From an uncultured Actinomycetes bacterium (GTDB taxonomy: Bacteria; Actinomycetota; Acidimicrobiia; Acidimicrobiales; Microtrichaceae): DNA of 10,047 bases. Below are positions 6,815 to 10,047 of the stretch, piece by piece. Numbering within the stretch: position 1 is the stretch's first letter; each line of letters opens with the position of its first letter. The stretch lies in assembly GCA_903953195.1 (NCBI GenBank), contig CAJBIS010000304.1, positions 1 through 10,047 of the forward strand, given 5' to 3'. Under the pieces are notes generated by a model, which was given only the letters and a program-made list of their open reading frames with translations, made no database searches and was not told the origin of the DNA. The translations under genes were made by a program, and so were the position numbers.

Positions 6815-7617
6815 ACGCACGGGTCGTCGCTCCCGGGTGCGAGCGCCTCGAAGCTCGTCTCGAACAGCGAGGTCACCTGCCACTCGCGGGTTGCGGCGTC
6901 GCGGCGGATCGTCCCCGTCCCGGCGGCGCTGCCGACGACGTCGTCGACCACCGCCCCGTTGCCGATTCGCCGACCGATGCCCGGGGACCAGGCGCACCAC
7001 GTGAAGCTGATCTCCTCGGGAGGGTCGGTCAGGCCGGGCGGCGGCGTGACGCGCGCTGCGGCACGGGCGTGGTGCACGTAGCTGAGTGCTGCGGGGTCGG
7101 GCGGTGTGACGACGATGCCCTCGTCGCGACGGCCCCGGATCCTCGCGGCGACGTCCCGGTCGAGGTCGGACCCCTCGAGCGTGATCGCGTGCCACTCGGC
7201 GAGCAGCGCGTCGGCGGGGTCGTCGACCGCCTCGGGTGCTGCCGACAATGCGGTCAGGGCGCGGTCGTAGCGCTCGAGCGCGACGGCCACGTCGGTCAGT
7301 TCGCCGGACGGAGCCGGATCCGCGTCTCGGTCCGGCGTCGGCTGCGCGCCGCCCGGGCCGGTGGGCGGTGGCGTGGCCGTGGTCGAGGGTGCCGCGGGCC
7401 CCGACGTGGCCGGGGGTGGGATCGGCAGAGGTGTGGCCTCGGCGGAGGTGGCGGACGGTGAGCCGGTGCCGCACGCGGCGAGAGCGATGACACCCACGAT
7501 GCCGGCGGGTGCGGCCCTCAGGACGCCGCGCGCCGACGGGCGACAGCTCGTTCGATGGGTGATGCCGGCCCGCTCGTGAGCGGGTGATGCGGGAGCGGTG
7601 CTGCGTCGCGTGGTCAC
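6811..7617 (-). CDS. Lipoprotein of unknown function with Pro/Thr-rich linker
   Basis: The protein has 268 residues from a GTG at 7617-7615, the last ordinary start before the signal region. The 48 residues before the lipobox are long, so the start is uncertain; a TTG at 7629 or a non-standard start nearer the signal are alternatives. GIVGVIALAAC gives the lipobox LAAC, with Cys49 as the lipidated residue. Residues 50-105 form a Pro/Thr/Ser/Ala linker typical of a surface spacer. The rest begins with a helical segment (LERYDRALTALSAA, 114-127) and ends with a compact part containing ISFTWCAW (203-210) and TREWQVTSLFE (243-253). The helix followed by curved strands could be an NTF2/SnoaL-like fold, but this is a guess from pattern only. 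Its stop overlaps the start of the exported protein by four bases, indicating translational coupling. It lies 103 bases downstream of the crotonase gene. Confidence 0.75.
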   Translation of the reverse strand: MTTRRSTAPASPAHERAGITHRTSCRPSARGVLRAAPAGIVGVIALAACGTGSPSATSAEATPLPIPPPATSGPAAPSTTATPPPTGPGGAQPTPDRDADPAPSGELTDVAVALERYDRALTALSAAPEAVDDPADALLAEWHAITLEGSDLDRDVAARIRGRRDEGIVVTPPDPAALSYVHHARAAARVTPPPGLTDPPEEISFTWCAWSPGIGRRIGNGAVVDDVVGSAAGTGTIRRDAATREWQVTSLFETSFEALAPGSDDPCV

Positions 7618-7720
7618 CCACGCAGTCAACGTGCCGAGCGTCGGTCGGACAATGGTGATCCGCGGGTCTCGCGGCCCGTTGACGGACGGTTGCGGTCGGG
7701 TCAGCGGCCCGCCCGGGTGG
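7618..7720. other. Intergenic region between crotonase and lipoprotein genes
   Basis: About 100 bases without a convincing gene. It holds a small hairpin, CCGCG (7660-7664) with CGCGG (7670-7674), too short to call a terminator. On the minus strand TTGACT lies just six bases before the GTG at 7617; it resembles a -35 hexamer but sits where a -10 would be expected. I see no clear promoter, so the lipoprotein pair may be read from the crotonase promoter. Confidence 0.4.
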
Positions 7721-8572
7721 TCAGTACCCGCGGAACTCCGGGTTGCGCCGCTCACGGAACGCCGCGAGCCCCTCGTTGAAGTCCACGGTGGCGGTCAGCA
7801 GCTCCTGGGCCGCGGCCTCCTCCTCGAACGCGGTGTGGCGGCTGGACTCGAACGACCGGTTCACCAGCCACTTCGTGAGCGCGAGCGCCTTCGTCGGCGC
7901 ATCCGCGAGTCGTTCGGCCAGCTCGTCGACCGTGGACTCGAGCTCGTCGTCGGCGACCACACGGTTGGCGATGTTCAACGTTGCGCACCGCGCCGCCGGG
8001 ACGTCATCGGCCAGGAACATCAACTCCTTGGTGACCTGTGGGCCGACGATCCGTGGCAACAGGAACGCTCCGCCGGCATCGGGCAGGATGCCGCGTCGGA
8101 CGAACACCTCGACGAGCTTCGCCCGCTCGGCCATGACCACGAGGTCGCACGCGAGCACGAGATGGGCGCCGCCACCCGCTGCGGTGCCGTTCACGGCGGC
8201 GATCACGGGCTTCTCGCAGTCGAGGATCGAGGTGATGAGACGCTGCCAGCCCCGTCGGATCATGCGCGCCGCGTCGCCCATCACACGGTCGGGTGCCCCG
8301 TCGGGCTTGGCGGGGGTCGGCTTCTGTGGTCCACCCAGGTTGGCGCCGGTGCAGAAGTGCCGTTCGCCGGCTGCGCCGAGGATCACGACCCGCACGCCGT
8401 GGTCGGCCGAGGCCCAGTCCAGATGGTCGGCGAGCCGGTCGCGCATGTCCGCAGTGAGCGAGTTGCCCGCGTCCGGGGCGTTGATCGTGAGGCGGGCGAT
8501 GCCGTCGGTGACCTCGTAGCGCACGGTGTCGTCGCCGGCGTCGGCCGAGGTGGCTGGGGTGGTGTCGTTCAT
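7721..8572 (-). CDS. Crotonase-family protein (enoyl-CoA hydratase/isomerase), probably isomerase-like
   Basis: The protein has 283 residues from the ATG at 8572-8570, supported by GGAG five bases upstream. The crotonase fold is clear: RHFCTGANLGG (71-81) supplies the first oxyanion-hole element. AVNGTAAGGGAHLVLACDLV (126-145) supplies the second, around residues 133-135. GILPDAGGAFLLPRIVG (161-177) and the C-terminal helices follow. Length is slightly above the usual 255-265 because of a short N-terminal tail and a Pro/Lys insert (about 82-95). The two glutamates of classical hydratase (rat Glu144 and Glu164) align with His137 and Phe157, so hydration is doubtful. Asp165 of the PDAGG motif is kept, the residue thought to act in PaaG-type isomerases. 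It likely acts on a CoA thioester in the cytoplasm; the substrate is unknown. It is divergent from the CopCD gene. Confidence 0.9.
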   Translation of the reverse strand: MNDTTPATSADAGDDTVRYEVTDGIARLTINAPDAGNSLTADMRDRLADHLDWASADHGVRVVILGAAGERHFCTGANLGGPQKPTPAKPDGAPDRVMGDAARMIRRGWQRLITSILDCEKPVIAAVNGTAAGGGAHLVLACDLVVMAERAKLVEVFVRRGILPDAGGAFLLPRIVGPQVTKELMFLADDVPAARCATLNIANRVVADDELESTVDELAERLADAPTKALALTKWLVNRSFESSRHTAFEEEAAAQELLTATVDFNEGLAAFRERRNPEFRGY

Positions 8573-8577
8573 GGTTG

Positions 8578-8581
8578 CTCC
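8578..8581 (-). promoter_or_regulatory. Shine-Dalgarno GGAG for the crotonase gene
   Basis: GGAG on the minus strand lies five bases before the ATG at 8572. It fixes that start over upstream in-frame starts reaching to 8965, which would run into the divergent gene. This gene is initiated from a leader, unlike several neighbours. Confidence 0.6.
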
Positions 8582-8606
8582 GTCATCGGTGCCGTGGTCG
8601 CCGACG

Positions 8607-8612
8607 AGGCTA
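8607..8612 (-). promoter_or_regulatory. Possible -10 box (TAGCCT) for the crotonase gene
   Basis: TAGCCT on the minus strand lies 34 bases before the crotonase ATG, leaving room for a short leader with the GGAG site. No good -35 is seen at 17 bases upstream. The position falls where the -35 of the opposite promoter would be. Confidence 0.3.
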
Positions 8613-8629
8613 GGGCAGCGACCGCTCAC

Positions 8630-8635
8630 TACCAT
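8630..8635 (+). promoter_or_regulatory. Putative -10 box (TACCAT) of a leaderless promoter for copCD
   Basis: TACCAT ends seven bases before the GTG at 8643. There is no Shine-Dalgarno between them, so the transcript probably begins at or next to the start codon. It supports this GTG as the true start, directly followed by a plausible signal peptide. Confidence 0.5.
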
Positions 8636-8642
8636 CACCGAC

Positions 8643-10047
8643 GTGCACAGCGGGAGGACGCGACGGATCGGCTCGCCGCTCGTGCTGGCGGGACTGGTGC
8701 TGGTGGCGCTGATGCTCGGACCGTGGTGCGCTCCCGCTGGTGCACACGCCCGGCTGGTCGGCTCGTCACCCAGCGCCGACGCGACGGTGCCGACGGCCCC
8801 GTCCGAGGTGCGACTGACCTTCGACGAGTCGGTGTCGGTGACCGACGACGGCGTCCGCGTGCTCGGGCCCGACGGCACCGACCTGTCGACGAGTGCCGCC
8901 CAATCGGCGGGCGCGACCTCGGTCGTCCGCAGCATCGACGCCGGAGCGATCCGTGGCAGCGTCACGGTGAGCTACCGGGTGCTCAGCGCCGACGGTCACG
9001 TGGTGAGCGGGTCGTTCTCCTTCAGCATCGGCGAACGGTCATCGGGTGCGACCGGCGCGGGAGCGTCCGGACCGTGGTCGGCGCGGGTGCTCGACGTGGT
9101 GGGTCGATGGCTCGCATTCTCCGGCCTGCTGCTCGCCGGTGGCACCGTCGTGCTCGCGTCGTTCGAGGCCCGGCGCCTTGGTCCGGCGCTGCTCGACCGG
9201 AGGCGGGTGCTGCTCGGTGGGGTCGTCGCCACCATGGTGGGCGCCGCGCTGGCGCTGCTCGGTGCCGCTGTGGGGTACGGCGGATCGCTGTCGGCCGTCA
9301 CTGGCGTGTTGGGCGACCTGTTGACGTCGAGCCAGACCGGCCGGATCACCGCGATCCGAGTCGCACTCGCTGCGCTGCTGGTCGTGCTCGTGGCGTCACG
9401 GTGGTTGCTGACGCGCCTCGCGTGGCTCGTCGCGCTGGGGGTGATCGTGGGCGTGGTGCTGCCGGCGTTCGGTGGTCACGCCACCACGGTCGAACCGGTG
9501 CTGCTCGGCACGCTCGTGGACGCCCTCCATCTGTTGACCGCAGCGATCTGGGTGGGTGGCCTCGGGGCGCTCGCCCTGCGATGGGCGGGTGAGCGCCCGC
9601 AACTGCCGGCGTTCTCGCAGGTCGCGATGATCGCGGCACCCGTCGTCGTGGTGACGGGCCTCGCCGGCGCGTGGATCCACCTCGGATCCCTCGGCGACCT
9701 GACCTCCACCTCGTACGGCCGGCTGCTGCTCGGCAAGTCCGCGCTGGTCGTCGCGATGCTCGTGCTCGCGGTCCTGAACCGCCGGCAGCTCGCTGACGCG
9801 ACACGGGCCGTGCTGGACCTGGCGGCCTCGGTGCGGGCCGAGGCGGCACTGGGTCTCGCCGTCGTGGCACTCACCGCCGTGCTCGTCGTGACGCCGCCAC
9901 CGGCGTCGGCGATCGCTCAGCCGGTCGACGTCTCGGCGGTGGCCGGTGACGTGGCGGTCCAGCTGCAGGTGGTGGACGCCGTGGCGGGGTCGAACCAGGT
10001 GCATCTGTTCTTCGACCGGACCTCGGGCGGGCCGGCGTCGGTGGACG
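8643..10047 (+). CDS. CopC-CopD fusion copper-handling membrane protein (YcnJ-like; C-terminus beyond window)
   Basis: From the GTG at 8643, 468 codons are open to the window edge. Residues 1-34 form a signal peptide (RTRR, a long Leu/Val/Ala run, then AGA). Cleavage there exposes HARLVGSSPSAD, the start of mature CopC, so His35 becomes His1. The CopC domain ends with SYRVLSADGHVVSGSFSF (110-127). Asp117 and His119 fall at mature positions 83 and 85, the Cu(II) ligands known in Pseudomonas CopC. A CopD domain of about eight membrane helices follows (roughly 148-172, 189-212, 237-253, 259-275, 288-310, 325-345, 361-378, 401-417), with GGHATT (His279), DALHLLTAAIWVGG (His296) and AWIHLG (His346). 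After the last helix an outside domain begins at about 425, cut by the window end. The family binds copper outside and is thought to move it across the membrane. No copper regulator gene is seen nearby. Confidence 0.93.
   Translation, partial: MHSGRTRRIGSPLVLAGLVLVALMLGPWCAPAGAHARLVGSSPSADATVPTAPSEVRLTFDESVSVTDDGVRVLGPDGTDLSTSAAQSAGATSVVRSIDAGAIRGSVTVSYRVLSADGHVVSGSFSFSIGERSSGATGAGASGPWSARVLDVVGRWLAFSGLLLAGGTVVLASFEARRLGPALLDRRRVLLGGVVATMVGAALALLGAAVGYGGSLSAVTGVLGDLLTSSQTGRITAIRVALAALLVVLVASRWLLTRLAWLVALGVIVGVVLPAFGGHATTVEPVLLGTLVDALHLLTAAIWVGGLGALALRWAGERPQLPAFSQVAMIAAPVVVVTGLAGAWIHLGSLGDLTSTSYGRLLLGKSALVVAMLVLAVLNRRQLADATRAVLDLAASVRAEAALGLAVVALTAVLVVTPPPASAIAQPVDVSAVAGDVAVQLQVVDAVAGSNQVHLFFDRTSGGPASVD

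Noticed and set aside
6449..7461. Plus-strand open frames opposite the two exported proteins (6449-7081 and 6766-7461)
   Set aside because: The opposite strand has lipobox, linker and coupled start signals; these plus frames are Gly/Arg-rich without motifs.
6815..7621. Long N-terminal extension of the exported protein frame, up to 7621
   Set aside because: It runs in another frame through the lipoprotein gene and is Arg/His/Pro-rich; the GTG at 6814 immediately before a hydrophobic signal segment is the sensible start.
7660..7674. Small hairpin CCGCG/CGCGG upstream of the lipoprotein gene
   Set aside because: A five-base stem at this GC content is expected by chance and it lacks any T run or link to a stop codon.
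8573..8965. N-terminal extension of the crotonase frame to 8965
   Set aside because: It overlaps the CopC coding region on the other strand. The ATG at 8572 has a Shine-Dalgarno and gives the usual crotonase length.
7598..9592. Plus-strand open frame of 664 codons over the crotonase and copCD genes
   Set aside because: It covers two well-supported genes in other frames, on opposite strands, and its product is Arg/Gly-rich without motifs.

Overview
The window is very GC-rich (about 70% by eye) and densely coded. It has many GTG starts, strong G/C at third codon positions, and three starts preceded at 6-7 nt by a TANNNT box, the arrangement typical of leaderless actinobacterial mRNAs. Gene content fits a soil or aquatic actinobacterium: a mycobacterial-type large arylsulfatase, an amine-dehydrogenase-like NAD(P) protein, a CopC-CopD fusion, and secreted lipoproteins with Pro/Thr linkers. 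An Acidimicrobiia (Ilumatobacter-like) origin is my best guess, but it is an inference. I see no rRNA, tRNA, CRISPR, insertion sequence, phage gene or sign of recent transfer. No stretch over 300 bases lacks a gene; the longest gap is about 100 bases (7618-7720).

Left part (1-5880). A GlcD/D-2-hydroxyglutarate-dehydrogenase-type FAD oxidoreductase runs leftward off the window edge from a GTG at 596. It is divergent, with only 28 bases between starts, from a rightward group: a 2,4-diaminopentanoate/dihydrodipicolinate-reductase-like NAD(P) protein (625-1752), a cytoplasmic type I sulfatase (1817-4144), a monomeric-sarcosine-oxidase-like flavoprotein (4161-5267) and a lipocalin lipoprotein (5305-5880). 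The sulfatase and oxidase are 16 bases apart and probably form one transcript; the sulfatase seems to have its own leaderless promoter. The metabolic theme is probably oxidation of small amines or hydroxy acids plus release of sulfate, but no substrate can be named.

Right part (5893-10047). A stem-loop separates the lipocalin from a leftward set: a crotonase-family protein (7721-8572), a lipoprotein (6811-7617) and an exported protein (5927-6814). The last two overlap by four bases and look like one functional unit of unknown role. Divergent from the crotonase gene, a CopC-CopD copper-handling membrane fusion (8643 onward) runs off the right edge.

Nothing here is clearly a new system. The items most worth following are the coupled pair of exported unknown proteins, the sulfatase plus covalent-flavin amine oxidase pair, and the leaderless-promoter pattern that fixes several starts.
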